Shown one piece after another: positions 1 through 6,035 of a stretch of 8,638 nt of DNA (positions within the stretch are counted from its first letter, which is position 1; every line of letters begins with the position of its first letter). This DNA comes from Hyphomicrobiales bacterium. Its GTDB lineage: Bacteria > Pseudomonadota > Alphaproteobacteria > Rhizobiales > Aestuariivirgaceae. The stretch spans positions 1 to 8,638 of the forward strand of contig JACMJT010000525.1 in NCBI GenBank assembly GCA_014380505.1, given 5' to 3'. The notes under the pieces were generated by a model. That model ran no database searches and was not told where the DNA came from. It saw only the letters and a program-made list of their open reading frames with translations. A program made the position numbers and the translations under genes.

Positions 1-1
1 C

Positions 2-154
2 CGCACCGAGCCGGGCGATGTGGTGATCGCCGCAAAAGGCCGCTGGCATCGCACCGGCAACGATCCCGCCGCGCCGTTCTCGACCCGCATTCCGATCAAT
101 CCGCGCCCGCCCGCCTTGCACAATTTCGAGGTTGGCGCGGCGGCGGGCGACTAG
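2..154 (+). CDS. C-terminal fragment of a cupin-like protein (5' end outside window)
   Basis: An open frame enters at base 2 and ends at TAG 152-154, giving the last 50 residues of a protein. It opens with EPGDVVIAAKGRWH followed by RTGND. This resembles the second conserved motif of cupins, in which PGD is followed about eight to ten residues later by a histidine in a tryptophan/histidine context. In that family the histidine is a metal ligand in a small beta-barrel. The remaining tail, ending FEVGAAAGD, is rich in proline and alanine and I recognise no motif in it. The gene converges on the enolase-superfamily gene, with 180 bp between the two stop codons, so it is not in that operon. A cupin next to sugar enzymes could be an isomerase, a sugar-acid enzyme or a regulatory domain, and the fragment cannot decide. 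The reading frame is secure; the family is a motif-level guess. Confidence 0.6.
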   Translation, partial: RTEPGDVVIAAKGRWHRTGNDPAAPFSTRIPINPRPPALHNFEVGAAAGD

Positions 155-249
155 CTCCAGCTTGGCCGAATGTCACGAAATGGGTGGGCTCACCATCCTA
201 ATGATTGGGTCCATATTACCCGGCGCTGCCCGCCACCCCGATCAAAGAA

Positions 250-280
250 CGAATGCCGCTATTGCCCCAAAGCAGCCGTT
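250..280. repeat. Degenerate stem-loop repeat, copy A
   Basis: The sequence begins CGAATGCCGCTATTG and continues with CCCCAAAGCAGC. It matches copies at 4231-4258 and 5875-5903 apart from small indels and substitutions. With the flanking AA/TT it folds imperfectly, AACG pairing with CGTT and TGC with GCA. It lies in the 180-bp convergent gap between the cupin fragment and the enolase-like gene, so it is at the 3' ends of both. The rest of this gap (155-334) shows no convincing gene. Confidence 0.5.
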
Positions 281-334
281 ACCGCATAGCCAAGCAAGGA
301 ATCAACGCCTTTCGGTTGCAACGAGGGTCGCTCG

Positions 335-1591
335 TTACCATTGGGTGTATGACCCATCCGGCCGATGGTTCAGAAGCATCCCGGCGCGATAATCATTGTA
401 CTCGGCGATCTTGGTCAACTTGCTCACATCGACCTCCACGCCCAGGCCGGGCCGCGCATTAGGCCACATCTTGCCGTTCTTGAAGTCATAAACGCGCGGG
501 AGGTAGGGCCAGGTCCGGCTGCCATCTCCCAAAATCTCCATCAGGGCGGGAATCGAACATGCCGTGAGGCAATGCACCAAAGCGGCCTCTGCGATAGGGC
601 TGGTGAAATGCGGAATCATGCCGACATAGTGGGTCTCAGCCATGGCGATGACTTTCATATATTCGCTGATGCCGCCGACATTTGGCAGTGACGTGCGGAC
701 ATAATCGATCAACTGTTTTTCGATCAACCGGTTGATGTCCCATTTGTAGCCCAACTGGTCGCCCATCGCGATCGGCACCTTGGTACGCTGGCGGATGGTT
801 TCGTAGGTTTCCGTGCCTTCGCTGCGGATCAAATCCTCAATGAAATAGGGATGCAGGTCGGCCGCTTCGATCATGGTGCAAAGGCGGATGGCGTCCGGCG
901 GGTCGAATTGGGTATGGAAACCGAGCGCCCAGCCGCCATCGCCGGCGCCCTTCTGCAGCAGCAGGCAATCATTGTACATGCGCCGCACCAGGGCGAAGCG
1001 ATCGACCTCGCGCCCGCCCCCAATATCGGTGGCATGGCGATAGACGCGGAAGCCGGCCTCGCGGCAGGCGCGCGCAGCCTCCTCGATCGTGCTGCCTTGT
1101 GCCCGCGGAAAGGCGGTGGAATAGCACTCGACATAATCACGCGATTTGCCACTGAGCAGCTGATAGACCGGCACGCCAAGCGCCTTGCCCTTAAGGTCCC
1201 ACAGCGCCAAATCCAACCCGCCCAACGAATGGAGTTTTTCGCGTCCGGCGGTGTAATGCATCCCCCGCATCATGCGCTGCCAGTGCATGTCGATGCCAAA
1301 GGGGTCCAAACCGATCATCATCGCGGCGCATTCTTCCATGGTGCGCGGCTCGCCGCCTTCGCCAATGCCGCGAAGTCCTGACTCCGTTTCGATGATCACA
1401 ACATTGGTCGACTGATTGACCATGGGTTGGCCGCCCCGGCCCGCGCTGTCACCGAAATTGCGGTAGTAGTGTACCGCCTTGATCTTGTCCGTTGGCAGGC
1501 CCAATGCGGCGGCGGTGGGCGGCGCCCAAAGGGCGCCAGCACCGACCGCGCCCAGCCCATGCAAGACACGGCGCCGATTCCAGTTATTCAT
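335..1591 (-). CDS. Tat-exported enolase-superfamily protein (mandelate racemase / sugar-acid dehydratase-like)
   Basis: This 418-residue protein has the enolase-superfamily layout: an N-terminal capping domain (about 35-150) followed by a TIM-like barrel. A twin-arginine leader (N5-RRR-V9-L10, then an Ala/Gly-rich core to about residue 29) predicts Tat export of the folded protein. The barrel resembles galactonate-dehydratase relatives: GFH at 224-226, FIED with E252, GDQL with D278, and IPHFTSPIA with H328. In characterised dehydratases the equivalents are an Asp in DFH, a Glu in FIEEP, a Glu in GER and a catalytic His before the last strand. H226, E252 and H328 are kept. The first metal ligand appears to be G224 and the third is Asp instead of Glu. 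The start is ATG 1591, with GGAGAG at 1596-1601, four bases upstream. It lies 115 bp downstream of the arabinofuranosidase on the same strand, which suggests a shared sugar pathway. The superfamily is confident; the substrate, and whether it is an active dehydratase, are not. Confidence 0.88.
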   Translation of the reverse strand: MNNWNRRRVLHGLGAVGAGALWAPPTAAALGLPTDKIKAVHYYRNFGDSAGRGGQPMVNQSTNVVIIETESGLRGIGEGGEPRTMEECAAMMIGLDPFGIDMHWQRMMRGMHYTAGREKLHSLGGLDLALWDLKGKALGVPVYQLLSGKSRDYVECYSTAFPRAQGSTIEEAARACREAGFRVYRHATDIGGGREVDRFALVRRMYNDCLLLQKGAGDGGWALGFHTQFDPPDAIRLCTMIEAADLHPYFIEDLIRSEGTETYETIRQRTKVPIAMGDQLGYKWDINRLIEKQLIDYVRTSLPNVGGISEYMKVIAMAETHYVGMIPHFTSPIAEAALVHCLTACSIPALMEILGDGSRTWPYLPRVYDFKNGKMWPNARPGLGVEVDVSKLTKIAEYNDYRAGMLLNHRPDGSYTQW

Positions 1592-1666
1592 ATCACTCTC
1601 CGTTCGCCCGCTGCCGTCCCCGCCTCGGGTCGCGCTTGGGCGCGCGCCGCTGCGGCGTTCGCCGAG

Positions 1667-1691
1667 GCGAAAGGTCCACTGGACCTTTCGC
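1667..1691. repeat. Perfect 12-bp-arm palindrome containing AGGTCCACTGGACCT
   Basis: The left arm GCGAAAGGTCCA (1667-1678) is the exact reverse complement of TGGACCTTTCGC (1680-1691) around a single central C. The 15-base core AGGTCCACTGGACCT recurs at 7388-7402. The site lies between the arabinofuranosidase stop and the enolase-like start, and could act as a hairpin affecting read-through between the two genes. There is no following T-run on the minus strand, so it is not a textbook rho-independent terminator. The adjoining 1620-1666 is very GC-rich (CGCGCTTGGGCGCGCG) and may belong to the same composite repeat. Confidence 0.75.
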
Positions 1692-1706
1692 TATTCCCGG
1701 CTCACC

Positions 1707-3338
1707 CTATTCAACCGCCACAACAGCCACACCCATGGCGGGCATTTGGAATGTCAGCTTGCCATCCTCGACCGCGCCCGCGAAAGGCTTGGGTGCCAAT
1801 GCAGTGGGATTGTCGAAGCTGTTGTGCGCGTCCATCCGGTCGGAAACCAAAATCTGGCCGCTGCCCCTTTTACCCGTCAGGTTGGTCCGCACTTTGACCG
1901 TTCGCTTCGGGTCTGTGTTGACTATGGCGAGGTAGAGCTTGCCGTCCTTGCCTCTCGCGGGGGACACGTCGATCAGCGGCAGTGTGACATTGCCAAAGCG
2001 GTATTCGGCTTTGGAGACAGTCGCAGGGAAAGGCGTGGCCTCCATGAAGGGACGGTATAGGTCGAAGGCGTGGTAGGTCGGCGTCAAGATCATCCGGTCC
2101 TTGTCGGTGAGAATGACCGCCTGCAGGACGTTTATCATCTGGGCGATGTTCGCCATCTTTATCCGGTCGGTATAGCGGTGAAAGATATTGAAACTAAGCG
2201 CCGCCACCTGCGCGTCACGCAGGGTGTTCTGCTGGTAAAGGAATCCCGGCGTTGAGCCTGGTTCCGGCTTGTACCAGGCGCCCCACTCATCGACATACAG
2301 CGCGGTCTGTTTTTTGGGATCGTGACGATCCATGATCGCGATCACGTCCTTGAGCTGGCGGTCGATATCCAGCGTGTAGTGGAGCTGTGTGGCCCAACCC
2401 TCTTCGTCGAAGCCCGTGGCGGGCCCCTTGGGGCCCAAGTCGGGCGGCATGGCGTAATAGTGATAACTCAAGGCCTCGAGATGGTCGCCGAAAGTCGGGC
2501 CGCCATTCTTCATCATCTCCTCGGTAAAAGCCTTGTAGTCGTGCCACTTGTCCAGATTGCCGCTGGCGCCGCTCGCTACCTTGATCATGCCCATCGCGCG
2601 CGGCGCGTTCACAAACGCCATATACCGGGCATTCGCGGCGGCGGCCGTATCGGGGCGCATATTGCCACCGCAGCCCCAAGTTTCGTTCCCAATGCCCCAG
2701 TATTTTAGGGCCCAGGGCTTTTTCCGCCCGTTCTTGCGCCGCTCGTTGGCTAACGTCGCGTCCTCAGCCGAGGTGATGTACTCCACCCATTGGGACATTT
2801 CGTAGGGACTCAGCGAACCGATATTGCCGGATACATAGGCTTCGGCGCCCACCAACTCCGCAAAGTCCAGGAATTCGTGCGTCCCGAAGCTGTTGTTGTC
2901 GGTAACCCCGCCCCAATGAACGTTGATGCGGGTGGGGCGCTGTTTGCGAGGGCCTATGCCATCGCGCCAGTCGTACAGATCCGCAAAGCAGCCGCCAGGC
3001 CAACGGATCACAGGGACCTCAAGCCGCTTCAGGGCATTTACGACGTCGGTGCGATAGCCGCGAATGTTTGGGATTTTGCTGCCCTCGCCCACCCAGATAC
3101 CTTCATAGATGCCCCGCCCCAGATGCTCAGCGAAATGACCATAGATTTGCCGCGCTATCGGCGCACCGGGATGTGCGAGGTCGACGGTAACATCGACCGC
3201 GGCAACCTTGTCCGGGGCGGACGAGGCCGAGTTCTGCGCGACGGCATAACCTGCAGCAAGCGTAGCTATGATCAATCCTGCGGCTGCAAGCCTTGTGGAT
3301 GTGGCGAGAAAACCGGCGAGCACAACGCATCTCTTCAT
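1707..3338 (-). CDS. Secreted GH51 alpha-L-arabinofuranosidase
   Basis: The 543-residue product matches glycoside hydrolase family 51 retaining alpha-L-arabinofuranosidases, which release terminal L-arabinofuranose from arabinan, arabinoxylan and related oligosaccharides. Visible hallmarks are IYGHFAEHLGRGIYEGIWVG (about 65-84), VIRWPGGCFADLYDWRDGIGP (about 110-130), the acid/base glutamate E219 in KYWGIGNETWGCGG, SYHYYAMP (291-298), the nucleophile E351 in YVDEWGAWY, and a C-terminal beta-rich domain ending at the stop. A Sec leader (MKRC, a hydrophobic stretch, then AVA|Q near residue 34) predicts export, whereas many GH51 enzymes are cytoplasmic. The frame stays open 44 codons further upstream, to 3470. 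I chose ATG 3338 because GGAGGGG lies five bases upstream and the leader starts there. The enolase-superfamily gene follows on the same strand. The family is essentially certain; substrate preference is not. Confidence 0.96.
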   Translation of the reverse strand: MKRCVVLAGFLATSTRLAAAGLIIATLAAGYAVAQNSASSAPDKVAAVDVTVDLAHPGAPIARQIYGHFAEHLGRGIYEGIWVGEGSKIPNIRGYRTDVVNALKRLEVPVIRWPGGCFADLYDWRDGIGPRKQRPTRINVHWGGVTDNNSFGTHEFLDFAELVGAEAYVSGNIGSLSPYEMSQWVEYITSAEDATLANERRKNGRKKPWALKYWGIGNETWGCGGNMRPDTAAAANARYMAFVNAPRAMGMIKVASGASGNLDKWHDYKAFTEEMMKNGGPTFGDHLEALSYHYYAMPPDLGPKGPATGFDEEGWATQLHYTLDIDRQLKDVIAIMDRHDPKKQTALYVDEWGAWYKPEPGSTPGFLYQQNTLRDAQVAALSFNIFHRYTDRIKMANIAQMINVLQAVILTDKDRMILTPTYHAFDLYRPFMEATPFPATVSKAEYRFGNVTLPLIDVSPARGKDGKLYLAIVNTDPKRTVKVRTNLTGKRGSGQILVSDRMDAHNSFDNPTALAPKPFAGAVEDGKLTFQMPAMGVAVVAVE

Positions 3339-3343
3339 TTGGT

Positions 3344-3350
3344 CCCCTCC
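3344..3350 (-). promoter_or_regulatory. Shine-Dalgarno site that fixes the arabinofuranosidase start
   Basis: Read on the minus strand the sequence is GGAGGGG, followed by five bases and ATG at 3338. No comparable site was found before the upstream in-frame start at 3470. This site and the signal peptide beginning right after it both support the shorter protein. Confidence 0.8.
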
Positions 3351-3416
3351 ATTTGGTCTCTTGAAAATGCACCAACGGAATGCTCGAAGACTAGCCGCCA
3401 ATTTCAGCAGGAGATG

Positions 3417-3427
3417 CTGCATTGCAG
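3417..3427. promoter_or_regulatory. Candidate operator palindrome upstream of the arabinofuranosidase
   Basis: CTGCA and TGCAG flank a single T, giving an 11-bp perfect palindrome about 80 bases upstream of the arabinofuranosidase start. The position suits a sugar-responsive regulator site, but palindromes this short can arise by chance and no regulator gene is in the window. Confidence 0.25.
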
Positions 3428-3690
3428 TAATAAATCGAGCCATTTCTCCCGTGTATGGAGCATTATTCATTCTTTAAATAATCAGACAAATCAAGTGGCG
3501 GACGGGAATGGCGACCGGGCGGCAAGTTTTGGAAAGCCAATCTACTCGGCGCGTTTGTAGCCGTGCCGTGAACGCCTAGGGGGTCCGCGTGACACCGTTC
3601 CACTCTCTTATGCGGGCGATCGCCAGTTGGATTCCAGCCCTTCCCTAAAGTAAAGCCCACGCCAAACACTGTGTGGAATGATAACCGCTA

Positions 3691-3711
3691 AGAGTTCGCG
3701 CAAAGAACTCT
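3691..3711. repeat. 7-bp-arm inverted repeat
   Basis: AGAGTTC (3691-3697) and GAACTCT (3705-3711) are exact reverse complements around the spacer GCGCAAA. It lies just before the longest possible start of the DUF4112 gene. It could be a hairpin in that transcript's leader or a protein-binding site. No T-run follows. Confidence 0.45.
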
Positions 3712-3816
3712 GGGGCGCGTCAAACCCGAGTGAGACATCTAAGGCTGAAAAATCCTCAATCTCGGAACTATTTTACGTATCGCGCCGTTCGCTATGCTGA
3801 ACTCGCCGGATTACCC

Positions 3817-4209
3817 ATGCCTTATTCGCCATCCGCACACATCGAAATTCTTCCCCCGCTGCCCACCGTGGCCGACGAATTGTCTCGGCTTGATTGGCTT
3901 GTGGACCTTATGGATTCCCGATTCCTCATTCCAGGTACAAAGTATCGTGTGGGCCTGGATGCCCTTCTAGGACTGATACCCGGAATCGGTGACGGGCTTG
4001 GCGCGGTGGTCAGCTTTTATATCTTGCACCGTCTATGGCAACACGATTTGCCCTGGCACCTGCGGGCGCGGTTACTGGGAAATATAGTGGTGGATCTCAC
4101 CCTGGGGGCTCTCCCGCTTGTAGGTGACCTTTTTGATGTAGGGTTTAAGGCGAACCGGCGGAATGTTTTCCTTGTGAGAAATCATCTCGTCGGGAAACCC
4201 AAAATCTGA
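3817..4209 (+). CDS. DUF4112 family small membrane protein
   Basis: The protein has the conserved pattern I associate with DUF4112: RLDWLVDLMDSRFLIPGT (about 24-41), GLDALLGLIPGIGDGLGAVVS (46-66), LLGNIVVDLTLGALPLVGDLFD (87-107), then the signature KANRRN (111-116). Two Gly/Pro-rich hydrophobic segments make it a probable two-pass inner-membrane protein. The biochemical role of the family is unknown to me. The start is uncertain. ATG 3817 gives 130 residues with the domain beginning near residue 22. A GTG at 3730 in the same frame gives 159 residues, but it has no visible Shine-Dalgarno site and the extra 29 residues look unlike the family. The gene appears less GC-rich than its neighbours. 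It converges on the TerC gene across an 83-bp gap and has no obvious operon partner. Confidence 0.85.
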   Translation: MPYSPSAHIEILPPLPTVADELSRLDWLVDLMDSRFLIPGTKYRVGLDALLGLIPGIGDGLGAVVSFYILHRLWQHDLPWHLRARLLGNIVVDLTLGALPLVGDLFDVGFKANRRNVFLVRNHLVGKPKI

Positions 4210-4230
4210 ATATCCAACAGGCTCCGCCGT

Positions 4231-4258
4231 CGAATGTCCGCTATTGGCGCAAGCGGCA
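4231..4258. repeat. Degenerate stem-loop repeat, copy B
   Basis: The sequence begins CGAATGTCCGCTATTG and continues GCGCAAGCGGCA. It shares CGAATG, CCGCTATTG and CAA-GC with copy A, and CGAATGTCCGCT plus TTGGCGCAA with copy C. The stem is reduced to CCGCT/AGCGG. It sits in the convergent gap between the DUF4112 and TerC genes. Confidence 0.6.
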
Positions 4259-4272
4259 AAAACAGATTGCGG

Positions 4273-4289
4273 CAAAGCTTGCGGCTTTG
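4273..4289 (-). terminator. Possible terminator hairpin after the TerC gene
   Basis: CAAAGC and GCTTTG pair around a five-base loop, starting three bases past the TerC stop codon as read on the minus strand. A run of five T follows only after about ten more bases, so this is a weak rho-independent candidate. Confidence 0.4.
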
Positions 4290-4292
4290 TCC

Positions 4293-5057
4293 TCAAGTTC
4301 GGCTCCCAGTTTTCCGCGAGGCCGCCACACGCCTTTGCCGGGCGCGGGCCAGCATGTTGAGGCCCTCCACCGCTATCGAGAACGCCATGGCCGCATAAAT
4401 ATAGCCCTTGGGCACGTGCGCGCCGAATCCTTCGGCGATCAGCACCATGCCTATCATGAGCAGAAAGCCGAGTGCCAGCATCACAATGGTCGGATTGACA
4501 GCGATAAAATTGGCGAGCGGCGTTGCCGCCATCAGCATGACGAGCACCGCAACCACCACCGCGACGACCATGATCGGCACGTGCGGCGTCATCCCAACAG
4601 CGGTAATGATGCTGTCGATCGAGAACACAAGATCAAGCATCACGATCTGGCCCATGGCTGCCGCGAAGCCGAGCGTCACCTGGCGCCCGTCGAAGAGATC
4701 CGGACTGGGATCGGGATCGACGCGATGATGGATCTCCTTGGTTGCCTTCCACACCAGGAACAGACCGCCGGCGATGAGGATCAGATCGCGCCACGAGAAG
4801 CCCTGCCCGAACAGGGTGAACAGCGGCGTGGTCAGCGAGACGACGACCGCAACGGTGCCTAGAAGAGCCAGTCGCAGGATGACTGCCAGCCCGATGCCGA
4901 TCCGTCGCCCGGCATTGCGCTGGCTCTCGGGCAACTTGTTGGTCAGGATGGCAACGAATATAAGATTATCGATCCCAAGCACGAGTTCCATGGTGATCAA
5001 TGTTAGGAGTGCTAGCCACGTGGCGGGGTCCGCAGCAAGGTTCAGCAGGGGGTCCAT
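4293..5057 (-). CDS. TerC family integral membrane protein
   Basis: The 254-residue product has the TerC-family signature near its N-terminus: [22 protein letters not shown] (about 13-34), with E24 and D30 inside a helix, then an [12 protein letters not shown] helix. A second family motif, [17 protein letters not shown], lies at 140-156, with D142 and D148 placed like the first pair. About seven hydrophobic segments are visible, with a charged loop at 110-125 ([11 protein letters not shown]) and a basic C-terminal tail. TerC relatives include tellurite-resistance and manganese-exporter proteins, and the paired intramembrane acids are thought to serve metal transport. The frame is open to 5129, but ATG 5057 starts the protein just before the first helix, as is usual for the family. 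No strong Shine-Dalgarno site was seen, only AAGG about eight bases upstream. It is divergent from the MgtC-like gene. The transported ion is not determined. Confidence 0.93.
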   Translation of the reverse strand: MDPLLNLAADPATWLALLTLITMELVLGIDNLIFVAILTNKLPESQRNAGRRIGIGLAVILRLALLGTVAVVVSLTTPLFTLFGQGFSWRDLILIAGGLFLVWKATKEIHHRVDPDPSPDLFDGRQVTLGFAAAMGQIVMLDLVFSIDSIITAVGMTPHVPIMVVAVVVAVLVMLMAATPLANFIAVNPTIVMLALGFLLMIGMVLIAEGFGAHVPKGYIYAAMAFSIAVEGLNMLARARQRRVAASRKTGSRT

Positions 5058-5417
5058 GGTGGTTGCCTTGTCGTTCTTGGTGGGCAGGTTCGATCTGACA
5101 GCTATATGGGTTGAGCCTAGAAGGCCCAATTCCAGTCAGCAAGACCGTTGCTGAAATGCGCATCCTGCAACTTGCCAAGCTTGAGAAGGCCGTCTTTCGA
5201 GAACGAAGAATTTGCAGTCGGGCGAGTTCTTGGTGCGCACCGACCGGTGCTCGAACGGCCAAGAAGTCTGTCAACCGCTTATCGGATACGAACGACCGCT
5301 TTTCATTTGTGGAAGCGCGAAACCCAACCAAATCCCTCGATAAAAGCAGCCGCCTCGTTGCCAGGGAACTTTCACCTTGCCCGATAGTTGCCTTAGCCGC
5401 ATCAGAGGGGTGTTAAG
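5058..5417. other. Divergent non-coding gap between TerC and MgtC-like genes
   Basis: These 360 bp contain short open frames on both strands, none with a family resemblance. The gap should carry two divergent promoters. The clearest structure is the nested inverted repeat at 5227-5265. I looked on the minus strand for the conserved GGGGAGUAG-type core of the yybP-ykoY manganese riboswitch, which often precedes TerC-type genes, and did not see it. Confidence 0.6.
5227..5265. promoter_or_regulatory. Nested inverted repeat in the TerC-MgtC gap
   Basis: Outer arms TTCTTGG (5227-5233) and CCAAGAA (5259-5265) enclose an inner stem, GCACC (5237-5241) with GGTGC (5246-5250), around the tetraloop GACC. 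This gives a two-tier hairpin 150-190 bases from both divergent starts. It may be an RNA leader structure, a protein site, or chance. Confidence 0.35.
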
Positions 5418-5858
5418 ATGAGTTTCCCGGGGCTGGACCAGTTTCAGATCGTGCCTCATCTCATTGCGCTGGCCATTGCTTATGCTTTGGCTTTCCCCAT
5501 CGGTTGGGACCGCGAGAAAGCCACGCGCAGCGCCGGGCTCAGAACTTTTCCGCTGGTGGCGCTGGCAAGCTGCGGCTTCGTGCAGGCGACGGAATCGCTG
5601 CTGGCGGAATCGCCGGAAGGCGTCGCGCGTATAGTGGAAGGCCTGATCACGGGCATCGGGTTTATCGGTGGTGGCGCCATCCTGAAAGACGGACTGTCGG
5701 TGCGCGGCACCGCCACGGCGGCCAGCATTTGGGCCACCGGCGCAATAGGTACGGCGGTCGGGCTGGGAGCGCTGGATGTGGCGGTCGCAGTTGCAGTGCT
5801 GACCTTCTTGACCCTCAAACTGCTGCCGATTCTGAAAGACGGCGATAATCCGGAATAA
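5418..5858 (+). CDS. MgtC/SapB family membrane protein
   Basis: The 146-residue product carries the MgtC/SapB core: a first helix, then PIGWDREKATRSAGLRTFPLVALAS (about 27-51), which matches the family's GxxRE...AGLRTH block. A second block, GLITGIGFIGGGAILKDGLSVRGTATAASIWATGAIGTAVG (about 75-115), follows with the expected Gly-rich helix and TAA-WA motif. Four or five hydrophobic segments are present. The usual His of AGLRTH is Phe44 here. MgtC proteins act in the inner membrane in magnesium-limited growth and in modulating other membrane proteins; a transport role is disputed. The protein lacks the soluble C-terminal domain of longer MgtC proteins, which is common in short SapB-like members. 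The start ATG 5418 has GAGGGG at 5405-5410, seven bases upstream. It is divergent from the TerC gene, another membrane protein of a metal-linked family. Confidence 0.93.
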   Translation: MSFPGLDQFQIVPHLIALAIAYALAFPIGWDREKATRSAGLRTFPLVALASCGFVQATESLLAESPEGVARIVEGLITGIGFIGGGAILKDGLSVRGTATAASIWATGAIGTAVGLGALDVAVAVAVLTFLTLKLLPILKDGDNPE

Positions 5859-5874
5859 AATCCGATTCCATTGG

Positions 5875-5903
5875 CGAATGTCCGCTTTGGCGCAAAGCGG
5901 ACA
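5875..5903. repeat. Stem-loop repeat, copy C (perfect 10-bp stem)
   Basis: TGTCCGCTTT (5879-5888) and AAAGCGGACA (5894-5903) pair perfectly around GGCGC. It begins 17 bases after the MgtC-like stop and could serve as a terminator-type hairpin, although no T-run follows. The preceding CGAATG and the stem sequence tie it to the copies at 250-280 and 4231-4258. This is the best preserved of the three. Confidence 0.75.
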
Positions 5904-6035
5904 GGACATGCCATAAACGGGCGTCAGAACCCTCACGGCCACATTTTCGCCGCACGAACGCATCGAAAGTTCCGTCTTTGTCGGCGCGAATCCAATCGGT
6001 ATGGTTGACGGCCCCCTTGAGCCTGAGATCGCAAA

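Larger units (their letters stand above)
3339..3816. other. Divergent non-coding gap between arabinofuranosidase and DUF4112 genes
   Basis: I see no convincing gene in this stretch of nearly 480 bp. The section next to the arabinofuranosidase should carry its leader and promoter, and 3460-3500 is clearly AT-rich for this window. Candidate sites are an 11-bp palindrome at 3417-3427, an AT-rich inverted repeat at 3462-3482 (ATTATT...AATAAT, nine-base spacer), and a 7-bp-arm hairpin at 3691-3711. The right edge depends on which start the DUF4112 gene uses: if GTG 3730 is real, the gap ends at 3729. Confidence 0.6.

Noticed and set aside
851..1381. 176-residue + strand frame opposite the enolase-like gene
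   Set aside because: Its sequence shows no family pattern; the minus-strand frame carries the conserved barrel motifs.
1427..2060. Overlapping + strand frames of 147-193 residues across the GH51/enolase junction
   Set aside because: They cross the palindrome and two genes on the other strand; the composition is low-complexity Arg/Pro/Ala typical of shadow frames.
2790..3560. 256-residue open frame on the + strand opposite the arabinofuranosidase
   Set aside because: It is antisense to a gene with intact catalytic motifs, has no recognisable domain, and fits the long chance frames expected in GC-rich DNA.
3463..3669. 68-residue minus-strand frame in the 3339-3816 gap
   Set aside because: It begins at a GTG, shows no ribosome site or family resemblance, and would occupy the likely promoter region.
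5058..5160. yybP-ykoY-type manganese riboswitch upstream of TerC
   Set aside because: The conserved GGGGAGUAG-like core was not visible in the minus-strand leader.
4966..5331. 121-residue minus-strand frame and 101-residue + strand frame in the TerC-MgtC gap
   Set aside because: Neither has a family pattern; the minus-strand one overlaps the TerC start out of frame.
5271..5963. 230-residue minus-strand frame across the MgtC-like gene
   Set aside because: It is the reverse of a clear MgtC/SapB gene and of the stem-loop copy C; no motif is seen.
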